Under the pieces are notes generated by a model. That model was not told the origin of the DNA. It did not search any database and worked only from the letters and a program-made list of their open reading frames with translations. 64,000 bases of DNA. Origin: Chitinimonas viridis (GTDB taxonomy: Bacteria > Pseudomonadota > Gammaproteobacteria > Burkholderiales > Chitinimonadaceae). Position 1 is the stretch's first letter, and every line of letters starts with the position of its first letter. Of the stretch, positions 8,701-19,306 are shown piece by piece. The position numbers and the translations under genes were made by a program. The DNA lies in assembly GCF_030409555.1 (NCBI RefSeq), contig NZ_JAUFPU010000019.1:1-64000 (forward strand). Direction: 5' to 3'.

Positions 8701-9153
8701 TCAGGTGGGCTGCTTGAGTGGAATCTCGGTGAAATCCTCGGTATGGGCCAGTTGGCTGAAGATAGTGTGCAGATCTGCAGGCGGCGGCATCAGCTTGCGC
8801 GCTTTCAGGTCCAGCCAGGCGCCGCTGACTTCGTGCCGGGCTGCCAGCTTGCCATCGGCCTTGTAGAGGTCGTGCCGTATGGCAAAGCGACTGCTGTCCT
8901 GGCTCAGCCCGGCGATGCGTACCTCTACGGTCAATCGCTCGCTCATCTTCACTTCCTTCAGGTACTCGGTCCATTCCTTGAATATGACCGGGCCGAAGGC
9001 ATGCTGCTGAAACTGCTCAAAGCCGAAACCGTGCAGTTTCAGCCACTCGATACGGGCGTGGGTACAGAAGTCGGCATAGGCGCTGTGGCGCACATGCTGG
9101 TTGGCGTCGCAATCAGACCAGCGCACTTCAACAGTGTGGCGGAAGGTTTCCAT
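8701..9153 (-). CDS. Acyl-CoA thioesterase, 4-hydroxybenzoyl-CoA thioesterase/hotdog family
   Basis: A single hotdog domain of 150 residues. The N-terminal VEVRWSDCDANQHVRHSAY matches the active-site helix of the 4HBT/YbgC group, with the catalytic Asp followed by the helix start. The central part IEWLKLHGFG and the strand YLKEVKMSERLTVEVRI fit the fold. It hydrolyses acyl-CoA thioesters; chain preference is unknown. The start at 9153 is preferred over an upstream TTG frame extension (9213) because homology begins at METFRHTVEVRW and GAGAG precedes it. Confidence 0.9.
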   Translation of the reverse strand: METFRHTVEVRWSDCDANQHVRHSAYADFCTHARIEWLKLHGFGFEQFQQHAFGPVIFKEWTEYLKEVKMSERLTVEVRIAGLSQDSSRFAIRHDLYKADGKLAARHEVSGAWLDLKARKLMPPPADLHTIFSQLAHTEDFTEIPLKQPT

Positions 9154-9200
9154 GGGTGCATCTCTCGATAGGCTTGATGATGCGATGCTAGTTGGCCCTG

Positions 9201-9230
9201 ATAATTCAAGCAACTGCTTGCTTGAATTAT
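9201..9230. promoter_or_regulatory. Perfect 13-4-13 inverted repeat upstream of the thioesterase gene
   Basis: ATAATTCAAGCAA at 9201-9213, a CTGC loop, and its exact complement at 9218-9230. It lies 48-77 bp upstream of the thioesterase start. It could be an operator or part of a 5' leader. There is no T-run, so it does not look like a terminator. Confidence 0.6.
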
Positions 9231-9243
9231 ATTCATAGGCTTG

Positions 9244-9353
9244 GAGTCGCTAACAAAACCCAGCGCAGCGGTTCTGGCTAGGCGTGCAAACGATGGTGCG
9301 CGTGGGTATGGCAAGTTTGCACAACAACGCCAGAAGGGTTTTGTTAGCGGTTC
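9244..9353. repeat. Family A hairpin repeat, copy 2
   Basis: The element is bounded by GAGTCGCTAACAAAACCC and the complement of GAACCGCTAACAAAACCC. Internal GGTTCTGGCTAGGCGTGC and ACAACGCCAGAAGG match copy 3 at 40736. Its flanks are TTG and TTA, only a partial match. It is 110 bp, has no coding capacity, and lies between the thioesterase gene and the DUF6488-like gene. The remainder of this 382-bp gap (9154-9535) shows no gene. Confidence 0.8.
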
Positions 9354-9535
9354 TTAGTTGCCCGCCGCAGAGGCGGTTGGCTTGATAAGCGGCCCACGGT
9401 GGCGATGCATCAAACAAGCTAATTTGGCTGCGGCGCGACTTTTGTAGCTCACCAAACCCGCGCGGCAAAGCTGGCTGAGCGAGCCGGAGCACGGCTAGCC
9501 CACTCAGCGAGGCCACACGGTATTGTCAGCGATGC

Positions 9536-9877
9536 TTACAGGGTGCCGGTGTGGTTGGCACCCAGATAGTTACCCACATCATCAAGGAAGATATAGAGGG
9601 TGCGCTTGGCGGTATCGCTCTCTGCTGGGTTCTGGTAACTGACTACCCATACCGGGCCATTGGGGGTGTCGCGGCTGCTGATCTCCTTGGCCGAGGTCAT
9701 CTTCCAAGAGAGTTGGAGCTTCTTGCTGTCGACCAGCATTTCGATCACCTTGTTGCCACGTGCCGTTGCACCATCCTTGCTGATGGGTTCCTCATCGCCG
9801 TGATTGCCATGTGCGTGGGCGGCCAGGGTGGACAGGGCGAACAGGGTGCCGATCAGGGTTTGTTTCCAGAGTTTCAT
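9536..9877 (-). CDS. Small secreted protein resembling DUF6488
   Basis: A protein of 113 residues with a signal peptide (MKLWKQTLIGTLFALSTLAAHA) followed by an HGNHGDEEP metal-like stretch. The mature part has WKMTSAKEI, VWVVSYQNP and LYIFLDDVGNYLGANHTG. I recall this as a DUF6488-type protein, but the assignment is from memory of the pattern. It is third in a run with the anchor protein and the HupE-like gene and may be exported to work with them, perhaps in metal handling. The function is unknown. Confidence 0.7.
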   Translation of the reverse strand: MKLWKQTLIGTLFALSTLAAHAHGNHGDEEPISKDGATARGNKVIEMLVDSKKLQLSWKMTSAKEISSRDTPNGPVWVVSYQNPAESDTAKRTLYIFLDDVGNYLGANHTGTL

Positions 9878-9936
9878 TGTGGTCCTCGTATCAAGGAAGT
9901 GAGATGGCGCCTGCCATCTCCGTGGGTGGTGCCTTT

Positions 9937-10551
9937 TCAGGGGCGATAGAGCTTCTTGTAATAACCGCTGGTCTGCACGGTGATGGTGACGGGCTTATCG
10001 CCGCGATTGCGCCAATACCAGCCGTGGCTACCGTCAAAAGGTGCGACAAAGGCACCATGGCCCTCGGCTTTGTTACGGTCTTTCCAGTAGCTGCTGAACT
10101 CGTCGGGGCTGGCGTTGGGTTTTTCGCCATGCATGTCGAAATTGACCAGTCCTCCATTGGTTTTCCAGCTGAACACGAAACGCTCGCCCGCTTGCATGCC
10201 TGCCTTAATCTCCGCACCTTCATCTGGTTGTAGCGTTAGTGTCAGGGTATCGCTGCGGAAAGGCGTAGGCGACCGCCACGTGGCCGTCAACGGGGAGCTA
10301 TCCAGGCTGAAGTTGGGGTCCAGCCCGGTTGCTGCCGGTGCCGTTGGGGGGGCGGGGTTGTTGGCCGGTTTGGCGCTCAGTGCAGTCAGACCTAAGCGCT
10401 TGCCCAGGCCGGTGGGGTCGATACCGTACTCAGCGGGTAGTACCACCGTTGTCAGCAAGACAACGGCAACGCTGAGTGCAAGGCCAGTGGCCTTCAGCAG
10501 CTGGGAGGTGGTGGGCAGGCGGGTCTGATCGGGGTGCTGGTGTTTGGTCAT
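9937..10551 (-). CDS. Single-span transmembrane anchor protein of the HupE-like cluster
   Basis: A protein of 204 residues. A short cytoplasmic start is followed by one membrane helix (LALSVAVVLLTTVVLPAEYGIDPTG) and a periplasmic part with FVFSWKTNGGLVNFDMHGE, PFDGSHGWYWRNRGDKPVTI and a final SGYYKKLY. The SHGWYWRN segment resembles extracytoplasmic beta-sandwich proteins named only as transmembrane anchor proteins. It starts 4 bp after the HupE-like stop, so the two are co-transcribed. The molecular role is unknown. Confidence 0.75.
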   Translation of the reverse strand: MTKHQHPDQTRLPTTSQLLKATGLALSVAVVLLTTVVLPAEYGIDPTGLGKRLGLTALSAKPANNPAPPTAPAATGLDPNFSLDSSPLTATWRSPTPFRSDTLTLTLQPDEGAEIKAGMQAGERFVFSWKTNGGLVNFDMHGEKPNASPDEFSSYWKDRNKAEGHGAFVAPFDGSHGWYWRNRGDKPVTITVQTSGYYKKLYRP

Positions 10552-10555
10552 CGCA

Positions 10556-11290
10556 TCAGTTTACGGCAGGCGTGAAATAGCCGGCCAGCTGGTAGCCGAT
10601 CAATACAAAGCCCGCGACCATCAGGGCGCTATTGGCGATCAGCACGTGGCGGGGAAAGGATGCCATCTTCCGCCAGAAGCTCATGGCAATCAGGATGGCA
10701 CTGAGTGCCAGTAGCTGGCCTATTTCTACACCGACATTGAAGGCCAGTATATTGGCGATCAACCCGTCCTGGGCCAGCGTGAATGCCTGTAGTTTGGTAG
10801 CAAGGCCGAAGCCGTGAAAGAAGCCGAATATCAGCACCGCAGCCTTGGTGTTGGGCTGGAAACCCAGGGTGCGCTGAAAGCCCCCCAGATTGTCGAAAGC
10901 TTTGTACACGACAGAGAGGCCAATGATGGCATCGACGATATAGGCATTGGCATGGGTGTTGCTGAGCACGCCGTAGAGCAGGGTAACGCTATGGCCAATA
11001 GCGAACAGCGTGACGTAGGCTGCGATGTCCTTCATCCGGTACAGGAAGAAGATCACCCCAACTAGGAACAATAGATGGTCGTAGCCGGTGACCATGTGCT
11101 TGGCGCCGAGGTAGATAAAGGGCAGCAGCTGCATGCCGCTGACGCCTTCAATAAAAGCCTTGTCGTCTTCGGCTACGCCATGGGCAAACACTTCGGCACC
11201 AAAACCGATGATCAGCAGGACAGCCATCAGCCCAGCCAGCCATCCACGCCCGAGGCTTGGCCGGGCTTGCCATGATGCTGCGAGCTGCAT
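10556..11290 (-). CDS. HupE/UreJ-family membrane protein
   Basis: A polytopic protein of 244 residues. Conserved His-containing membrane motifs are seen: TGYDHLLFLVGV, FAIGHSVTLL and FGFFHGFGLATKL. HupE/UreJ proteins are known or suspected nickel (or other metal) permeases. No hydrogenase or urease gene is in the window. Here it heads a three-gene run with an anchor protein and a secreted small protein, a different context from classical hupE. AGGAG lies 9 bases before ATG 11290. Confidence 0.88.
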   Translation of the reverse strand: MQLAASWQARPSLGRGWLAGLMAVLLIIGFGAEVFAHGVAEDDKAFIEGVSGMQLLPFIYLGAKHMVTGYDHLLFLVGVIFFLYRMKDIAAYVTLFAIGHSVTLLYGVLSNTHANAYIVDAIIGLSVVYKAFDNLGGFQRTLGFQPNTKAAVLIFGFFHGFGLATKLQAFTLAQDGLIANILAFNVGVEIGQLLALSAILIAMSFWRKMASFPRHVLIANSALMVAGFVLIGYQLAGYFTPAVN

Positions 11291-11491
11291 GCTTGCGGAC
11301 TCCTGGAATCGCTATACAGGGAGGGTGACGATACGACAGGAACGGCGTGTCTGGATAGTCGTGCAGGCGCATCCTACCGGGGTGAGGTATTGCTTGCAAT
11401 ACAATGGCATAAACGTAGCTTTAAGGGGCCGCCAGGTACTTTGCCCAGGGGGCAGGTTGAGGGCTCTGGCGGTCATCTTACAAGCAGCATA

Positions 11492-11521
11492 ACCAGGCCG
11501 GGTCGTAAGCCCGGGCCTGGT
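11492..11521 (-). terminator. Hairpin downstream of katG
   Basis: ACCAGGC..CGGG pairs with CCCG..GCCTGGT across a short loop with one bulged base, about 45 bp beyond the katG stop. No clear T-run follows, so it may act as a weak or Rho-assisted terminator. Confidence 0.45.
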
Positions 11522-11563
11522 CAGGAGACGGCAGCTTGATTCCTTGTTACCTGGTCATGGTCA

Positions 11564-13846
<2,283 letters not shown>

Positions 13847-14063
13847 TTAATTATTATATTGATAGTATTTTTATTTGGCGGCTTGCCGATAGGGCTGCGC
13901 GTGGGGGCGGGCGGCGAGCATCACTCAGCATAGGCAATGACGCTTGCTACGCAATGTGCTGCTGATGTGGCGTTGACAGCGCAGGCAGCTCCGCAGCTGA
14001 TGACGCTGTAGGTGCGTAAGGATGACAATCACTACCTTGCATAACATCTGTAGCGTCTTTAAC

Positions 14064-14100
14064 AAGGTATCTTGCAATAAAAGGTACCTTGCGCTACATT
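14064..14100 (+). promoter_or_regulatory. Tandem palindromic operators over the padR-operon promoter
   Basis: AAGGTATCTTGC (14064-14075) and AAGGTACCTTGC (14081-14092) are direct copies of a near-palindrome, 17 bp apart. A plausible promoter, TTGCAA (14072-14077), 17 bp, TACATT (14095-14100), lies across them. A repressor on these sites would block RNA polymerase, which fits autoregulation by the PadR protein encoded 50 bp downstream. Confidence 0.6.
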
Positions 14101-14150
14101 GCAGCCATGTATGAACCAAGTGGCGCCTGTGGGTGCAAAGGGGTGGTTTG

Positions 14151-14459
14151 ATGAAGACACAGCTGAAGAAAGGCGTGCTGGAAATGTGCGTGCTTGCCGT
14201 GCTGGAGCGGCATGACAGCTATGCCTACGAGATTGTCTCGACATTGGCCGACAGTGTGGAGATGAGTGAAGGCACCATTTATCCACTGATGCGGCGTTTG
14301 CAGAGCGATGGCCTGGTCAGCACCTATCTGGTGGAGTCTGATGCCGGGCCACCTCGCAAGTACTACCGCCTGGAGGTAAAGGGGGCAGAGGTGCTGGGCC
14401 AGATGAAGCAGGAGTGGGGCAGCTTTCTGGAAGAAGTGAACAGGATAGTGCAGGGATGA
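14151..14459 (+). CDS. PadR-family transcriptional regulator
   Basis: A winged-helix protein of 102 residues. KTQLKKGVLEMCVLAVLE, SYAYEIVSTL, EGTIYPLMRRLQSDGLV and GPPRKYYRLEVKG are the classical PadR helix-turn-helix and wing. AAGGGG precedes ATG 14151; an in-frame GTG at 14133 is less likely. It starts an operon with a HAAS/DUF1700 protein, its usual partner, and very likely binds the tandem palindromes at 14064-14092. Confidence 0.93.
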   Translation: MKTQLKKGVLEMCVLAVLERHDSYAYEIVSTLADSVEMSEGTIYPLMRRLQSDGLVSTYLVESDAGPPRKYYRLEVKGAEVLGQMKQEWGSFLEEVNRIVQG

Positions 14460-15055
14460 TGACCATGAACCGCGAACAGTTTCTGAAAACACTGAAGCAA
14501 GAGTTGCGCGCCATGCCCGAACGCGAGCGCAACGAGATCCTGGCCGACTATGAGGAGTATTTCCGTGATGCCCTTGCCGCCGGCAGGACGGAGGAGGATG
14601 TCGCGCGTTCTTTGGGGGCACCACGGCAACTGGCGAGGGAGCTACGCGCCGAGGCCAGTATCAAGGGCTGGGAGGAGAAGCGTTCTTTGGGCAACTTTGC
14701 CCGGCTGTTCCTTTCTGTGGCCGGCCTGGGTCTCGTTAACCTGATGCTGCTGCTGCCCCTGCTGATCCTGGTAACGATACTGCTGTCGTTCTTTGTGGCC
14801 GCCTTCGCGTTGATTGCAGCCGGTGCCGGCTTGGTGCTGGCCAGTATTCCCGGTATGGGACTGGCGGGTTTCATTACCGTCGATGTCGCGGGGGTGGAGC
14901 TGGTAGAACCGCTGGCTGTTGCCCTGGCTGGGGTAGGGGTGTTCTGTTCGGGTCTGGTGTGGTTTCTGTTTGACGCCTGGGTAACCAAATGGGTGGCTGT
15001 GGGCTTGGTGAAATATGCTCGGCTCAACTTCCGCCTGCTACGCGGTGAAGCCTGA
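14456..15055 (+). CDS. HAAS/DUF1700-domain membrane protein
   Basis: A protein of 199 residues. The N-terminal helical HAAS domain (MNREQFLKTLKQELRAMP, then ILADYEEYFRDAL and SLGAPRQLARELRAEA) is the type found beside PadR regulators. Hydrophobic helices follow at residues about 80-180, then a basic tail LNFRLLRGEA. It probably couples a membrane signal to PadR. Its ATG overlaps the padR stop (ATGA). ATGs at 14459 and 14465 are also possible starts. Confidence 0.88.
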   Translation: MMTMNREQFLKTLKQELRAMPERERNEILADYEEYFRDALAAGRTEEDVARSLGAPRQLARELRAEASIKGWEEKRSLGNFARLFLSVAGLGLVNLMLLLPLLILVTILLSFFVAAFALIAAGAGLVLASIPGMGLAGFITVDVAGVELVEPLAVALAGVGVFCSGLVWFLFDAWVTKWVAVGLVKYARLNFRLLRGEA

Positions 15056-15077
15056 CTATCTACGAGGAGCGGCGACC

Positions 15078-15293
15078 ATGTTTGGACTATTTGGTTTGGC
15101 AAGATCGGCTAGCGCAAGCGGCTGCGGTACGGGTCATTCATCGCCTATCGCTGCGGCTGAGGCAGCGAAAGCGGCGGTTGATCGCATTTGCGTCGCCGTG
15201 GACGTTGGGCTGCGTCAGGATGCAGGCCATGCAAGACCCTCGATAAGTCGTGAACAGCCGCATCCACTTGAGCGCGAAGGAGTAGCCGCATGA
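15078..15293 (+). CDS. Small protein in the padR operon, frame uncertain
   Basis: ATG 15078 has GAGGAG 8 bases upstream and gives 71 residues (MFGLFGLARSASASGCGTG...), ending in an ATGA overlap with the next ORF. I do not recognise it. Third-position GC is low in this frame but high in the +1 frame over 15082-15246, whose translation (LDYLVWQDRLAQAAAVRV...) looks more protein-like but has no ATG. Either the +1 frame from a TTG is the real gene, or this is a decayed copy. Confidence 0.4.
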   Translation: MFGLFGLARSASASGCGTGHSSPIAAAEAAKAAVDRICVAVDVGLRQDAGHARPSISREQPHPLEREGVAA

Positions 15294-15472
15294 AACCGTA
15301 TGAAGGAAACCACCTTGATGACCTGCTTGAGTCCGCCCTGATACTGAGTGCGGGCTTATTCATGTGTCTGACCTTGGTGATGGACTTCGGTATGGGCGGC
15401 AAGGCTGGGCAGGCGGAAGCACAGCGCGCTGATCAGCTGGCGGCTGCCGGACAAAGATCGGGCAAGGCTTGA
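15290..15472 (+). CDS. Small single-span membrane protein in the padR operon
   Basis: A protein of 60 residues with one hydrophobic helix (LILSAGLFMCLTLVMDFGMG) between an acidic start and a polar tail. A good AAGGAG lies 8 bases upstream of ATG 15290, which overlaps the preceding stop. I recognise no family. The operon position suggests a role at the membrane with the HAAS protein. Confidence 0.6.
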   Translation: MKPYEGNHLDDLLESALILSAGLFMCLTLVMDFGMGGKAGQAEAQRADQLAAAGQRSGKA

Positions 15473-15482
15473 GGTGCGTGCC

Positions 15483-15728
15483 ATGCCTGATGGAGAGTTG
15501 CGAAGCGCATTGCAATTAGGTGCTGCCACCCTGCTGGGTAGTAGCTTGGTGCTGGGCGTAACGGCCATGCTGGTGAACATGGTGCCACAGGCACAGGCTC
15601 ACCATGGTGAGCCACATGGTGTACCCGTGTTGAGCAAGCCTGCGATGAGAGATGCTGCTGCAGGACGCTTCAGGCAGGCTGGCGGATCTTTGCTGGATGG
15701 GCCTGTGGCCAGGGCCGCAGCAACCTGA
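15483..15728 (+). CDS. Small membrane or secreted protein, last in the padR operon
   Basis: A protein of 81 residues. A polar start (MPDGELRSALQLG) is followed by a hydrophobic helix, AATLLGSSLVLGVTAMLVNM, then AQAHHGEPHG, which could be a signal-peptide end with a His-containing mature N-terminus. GAGG lies upstream of ATG 15483; a GTG at 15474 is an alternative start. There is no family match that I can name. Confidence 0.55.
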   Translation: MPDGELRSALQLGAATLLGSSLVLGVTAMLVNMVPQAQAHHGEPHGVPVLSKPAMRDAAAGRFRQAGGSLLDGPVARAAAT

Positions 15729-15753
15729 TGCCCGCTTGATTAAGGGGGCCGGG

Positions 15754-16512
15754 TTACTGCATGTTATGTTGCTCACTCTGCCACTGATCGCGTATCGCCT
15801 TATAACGACCACTCTGCCGTAGCAGTGCCATGCCTTGATTGAACTGCTGCATGGCTGCAAAGGCATCCGGGTGGGCCTTGGAGAATACGGTGTAGACGCC
15901 TGACTCGGCGACCTGGCCGACGATCTTGAACTTGCCGAAGAACTCGTTGGGGCGGCGATTGATAAGGGCTTTGGTGTTCCATTCCATGGCGACCGTGTAT
16001 TGCACCCGTCCCGCAATCAGCATGCGGAAATTGTTCTCGTCGCGGGGGGTGAAGATACGCTTGATTTTCTGGTTGGTATCAAACTCAGGACCGTATTCGT
16101 AGCCGTTGGTGACGGCGACCTCCTTGCCCTCTAGATCGTGGGGCCGCAGGCCGTGCTCTGTACTGTTGGCCCGGGCATATATCTGGTAATGCACCGTGAA
16201 CATGGGTTGCTCATGCCATAGGTAGTCCTGCTCTATGCCGGGATGGCGCAAGGTATTGAAGCAACCTATCAATGCACCTGCCTTGGTGAGTGCCATGCAG
16301 CGCGCATAGGGCATGACCTTGTATTCCACCTTGACGCCTGCCGCCTTGAAGGCCTCTCGCACAAGATCGACCGTCAGGCCTTTGAGCTGTCCGTTGACGA
16401 GACCCGATTGCGGGTACCAGTCGTCTTCTGCGCCTATGGTGATGGTGCTGCCTGCCTTGGCAGGGAGGGAGAGGCAGATGAAGGTGAGTGATAGCCAGCA
16501 AAGTCTTTTCAT
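15754..16512 (-). CDS. Periplasmic solute-binding protein (family 3), orphan copy 2
   Basis: A protein of 252 residues with a signal peptide ending near LPAKAG. It aligns by eye along its length with the protein at 5001-5738: IGAEDDWYPQSG, VMPYARCMALT, GCFNTLRHPG, VTNGYEYGPEFD and LIAGRVQYTVAME. No transporter genes are adjacent. It is probably an amino-acid or small polar ligand binder, with the ligand unknown. Confidence 0.88.
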   Translation of the reverse strand: MKRLCWLSLTFICLSLPAKAGSTITIGAEDDWYPQSGLVNGQLKGLTVDLVREAFKAAGVKVEYKVMPYARCMALTKAGALIGCFNTLRHPGIEQDYLWHEQPMFTVHYQIYARANSTEHGLRPHDLEGKEVAVTNGYEYGPEFDTNQKIKRIFTPRDENNFRMLIAGRVQYTVAMEWNTKALINRRPNEFFGKFKIVGQVAESGVYTVFSKAHPDAFAAMQQFNQGMALLRQSGRYKAIRDQWQSEQHNMQ

Positions 16513-16607
16513 GCCTGATCCCCATGGTGCTTTTATTTAATATAGCAACCCGACGCGGTGCCTGCCTGGGGTGAGCGGTAACGCGGCATGCGTGTCTGTA
16601 GAGCATG

Positions 16608-16637
16608 AAACAAGCCCGGTATGAACCGGGCTTGTTT
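16608..16637 (-). terminator. Terminator after lysS
   Basis: Perfect 13-bp stem: AAACAAGCCCGGT, loop ATGA, ACCGGGCTTGTTT. It lies immediately beyond the lysS stop. The symmetry allows it to end transcription from both sides. Confidence 0.85.
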
Positions 16638-16640
16638 GTA

Positions 16641-18146
16641 TCAGTCTTCGCGCCGCATTTGCGGGAACAGAATCACATCGCGTATGGAGGGGGCATCGGT
16701 CAGCAGCATGACCAGCCTATCTATGCCCACACCAAGGCCACCCGTGGGTGGCAGGCCGTGTTCCAGTGCGCGGATATACTCGGCATCGTAGTGCATGGCC
16801 TCTTCGTCGCCGGCATCTTTCTGGCGAACCTGATCCAGGAAGCGCTCGGCCTGTTCTTCAGGGTCGTTCAGCTCGGAGAAGCCGTTGGCCAGTTCGCGGC
16901 CCACGGCGAACAGCTCGAAGCGCTCGGTGATACCGGGGCGGGTATCGGAGCCACGGGCCAGCGGGGAGATTTCCACCGGGTAGTCGATGATGTAGGTCGG
17001 GTCCCACAGCTTCTGTTCGGTGGTCTCTTCGAACAGGCTGAACTGCAGGCCAGCCACACCATTGGTGGCCACCAGCTTGCCACCCAGCTTTTCGATCTCG
17101 GCCTTGAGCCAGACGCGATCGTTCAACTGTGCCTCGTTGTACTGGGGGTTGTACTTGAGGATGGCTTGCACCACGGTCAGGCGCTCGAAAGGCTTGGCCA
17201 GGTCGACGATCTTGCCCTGGTAGGTTACGACGGTGTGGCCTATCACTTCACGGGCGGCATGACGGATCATGGCCTCGGTCAGGTCCATCACACGGCGATA
17301 GTCGGCATAGGCTTCGTAGCTCTCCAGCATGGTGAACTCGGGGTTGTGCCGGGTGCTCATGCCTTCATTACGGAAGTTGCGATTGATCTCAAACACCCGC
17401 TCCATGCCACCTACCACCAGGCGCTTCAGGTAAAGCTCGGGGGCGATACGCAGGTACAGCGGCATGTCCAGCGCATTGTGGTGGGTGACGAAAGGCTTGG
17501 CTGCTGCACCGCCGGGTATGGGGTGCATCATGGGGGTTTCGACTTCCAGATAGCCTTGATCGGCCATGAACTCGCGTATCTTCTGCACGATGCGCGAGCG
17601 CTTCATGAAGGTATCGCGGCTTTGCTCGTTGGTGATCAGATCCAGGTAGCGCTGGCGGTACTTGGTTTCCTGGTCCGTCATGCCGTGGAACTTCTCCGGC
17701 AGGGGGCGCAGGGCCTTGGTCAAGAGGCGTACCTCGGTCACCATCACGCTCAGCTCACCGGTCTTGGTCTTCATCAGGGTGCCTTGCGCGCCGATGATGT
17801 CACCCAGATCCCAGGTCTTGAACTGGGCCAGTACGGTTTCACCAACCTGATCCAGCGAAACATACAACTGGATACGGCCGCTACCGTCCTGAATGGTGGC
17901 GAAGGCGGCCTTGCCCATCACCCGCTTGAGCATCATGCGGCCTGCAACGGCGACTTCGATCTTGTCGGCGTCCAGGGCTTCCTTTTCGGCGCTGTCATGC
18001 TTGGCATGCAGATCGGCCGCCATATGCTTGCGGTCGAAATCGTTCGGGAAGGCGGGGCCATGCTGGCGGATCTCGGCCAGTTTGGCACGGCGCTCAGCCA
18101 TAAGCTGGTTGTCGTCTTGCGTGATGGGGCTTTGTTCTTCGGCCAT
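16641..18146 (-). CDS. lysS: Lysyl-tRNA synthetase, class II
   Basis: A protein of 501 residues. The N-terminal OB-fold anticodon domain includes [18 protein letters not shown]. The class II catalytic core has motif 2 around [21 protein letters not shown] and motif 3 [20 protein letters not shown]. The length matches bacterial LysS. It charges tRNA-Lys in the cytoplasm. It follows prfB by 55 bp in the same direction, the common prfB-lysS pairing. Confidence 0.98.
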   Translation of the reverse strand: MAEEQSPITQDDNQLMAERRAKLAEIRQHGPAFPNDFDRKHMAADLHAKHDSAEKEALDADKIEVAVAGRMMLKRVMGKAAFATIQDGSGRIQLYVSLDQVGETVLAQFKTWDLGDIIGAQGTLMKTKTGELSVMVTEVRLLTKALRPLPEKFHGMTDQETKYRQRYLDLITNEQSRDTFMKRSRIVQKIREFMADQGYLEVETPMMHPIPGGAAAKPFVTHHNALDMPLYLRIAPELYLKRLVVGGMERVFEINRNFRNEGMSTRHNPEFTMLESYEAYADYRRVMDLTEAMIRHAAREVIGHTVVTYQGKIVDLAKPFERLTVVQAILKYNPQYNEAQLNDRVWLKAEIEKLGGKLVATNGVAGLQFSLFEETTEQKLWDPTYIIDYPVEISPLARGSDTRPGITERFELFAVGRELANGFSELNDPEEQAERFLDQVRQKDAGDEEAMHYDAEYIRALEHGLPPTGGLGVGIDRLVMLLTDAPSIRDVILFPQMRRED

Positions 18147-18201
18147 GGTCTGCTCTTAACTCTCTGATTTGCTTTGAATCCGGGAAGCGTAGCCTGGGGG
18201 C

Positions 18202-19306
18202 TTAAACACCCTGCTTGAGGCTGGCTTCGATAAAGATATCCAGGTCGCCGTCCATCACGCCCTTGACGTTGCCGACTTCGACGCTGGTACGCAGATCCTT
18301 GACGCGGCTCTGATCGAACACATAGGAGCGAATCTGGTGGCCCCAGCCTATGTCGGACTTGCCGGCTTCCAGTGACTGCTGGGCTTCCATGCGCTTGCGC
18401 AATTCGGCCTCATACAGCTTGGCGCGCAGCATCTGCATGGCTTCGTCCTTGTTGCGGTGCTGCGAGCGGTCGTTCTGGCACTGCACCACGATACCAGTGG
18501 GATTGTGCGTGATACGGACAGCAGAGTCGGTCTTGTTGATGTGCTGACCACCGGCGCCCGAAGCGCGATAGGTGTCGATACGCAAGTCGGCCGGATTGAT
18601 CTCGATCTCGATAGTGTCGTCGACCTCGGGGTAGACGAAGACGGACGAGAAGGACGTATGGCGGCGGGCATTGGAATCGAAGGGCGAAACCCGCACCAGG
18701 CGATGCACGCCGGTTTCGGTACGCATGAAACCGTAGGCGTATTCGCCACTGAGCTTGAGGGTGCAGCTCTGTATGCCGGCCACTTCGCCTTCGGACTCTT
18801 CCATCACTTCGACGGTAAAGCCCTTGCGCTCGCCATAGCGCAGATACATGCGCATCAGCATGCCGGCCCAATCCTGTGCTTCGGTGCCACCGGCACCCGA
18901 CTGGATATCGATGAAGCAGGCGTTGGGGTCCATCGGATTGCTGAACATGCGGCGGAATTCGAGATCAGCGATCTTCTTCTCGGCCGCATCCAGGTCGCTG
19001 GCGACGGCTTCTATCGTGTCCCAATCAGATTCTGGCTTGGCCATATCGAACAGATCGCGGCTGTCTGACGTGGTCTGGGCGATTTCGTCCAGCACCAGCA
19101 CAACGGCCTCCAGCAGTTTTTTCTCCTTGCCTATCTCCTGTGCCCGCTTGGGGTCATTCCACAGTTCTGGGTCTTCGGAGAGACGGCTTACTTCTTCCAG
19201 CCGGTCTTTTTTGCCAGGGTAGTCAAAGATACCTCCGAAGCTCGTCGCCACGGGCGGCAAGGTCGGCAATGCTGTTCTCGATCTGATTGAGGCGTTCGGC
19301 TTCCAT
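18202..19306 (-). CDS. prfB: Peptide chain release factor 2, with programmed +1 frameshift
   Basis: RF2 releases peptides at UGA and UAA codons. The zero frame starts at ATG 19306 ([20 protein letters not shown]...) and meets an in-frame TGA after 27 codons. A +1 shift then continues as [12 protein letters not shown] to the end, for about 367 residues in all, the usual length. SPFD carries the SPF stop-recognition tripeptide, and [14 protein letters not shown] holds the GGQ catalytic motif. The gene is intact and autoregulated, not a pseudogene. Confidence 0.96.
19222..19237 (-). promoter_or_regulatory. prfB: RF2 programmed frameshift site
   Basis: Read on the minus strand the site is CGGAGG-TAT-CTT-TGA-C: a Shine-Dalgarno-like CGGAGG, three bases, then the slippery CTT before TGA with C as the fourth base. 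This is the conserved RF2 feedback element. When RF2 is scarce, ribosomes slip +1 at CTT. Confidence 0.93.

Noticed and set aside
18202-19306. prfB as a frameshifted pseudogene
   Set aside because: The break is the standard programmed RF2 site with all its elements.
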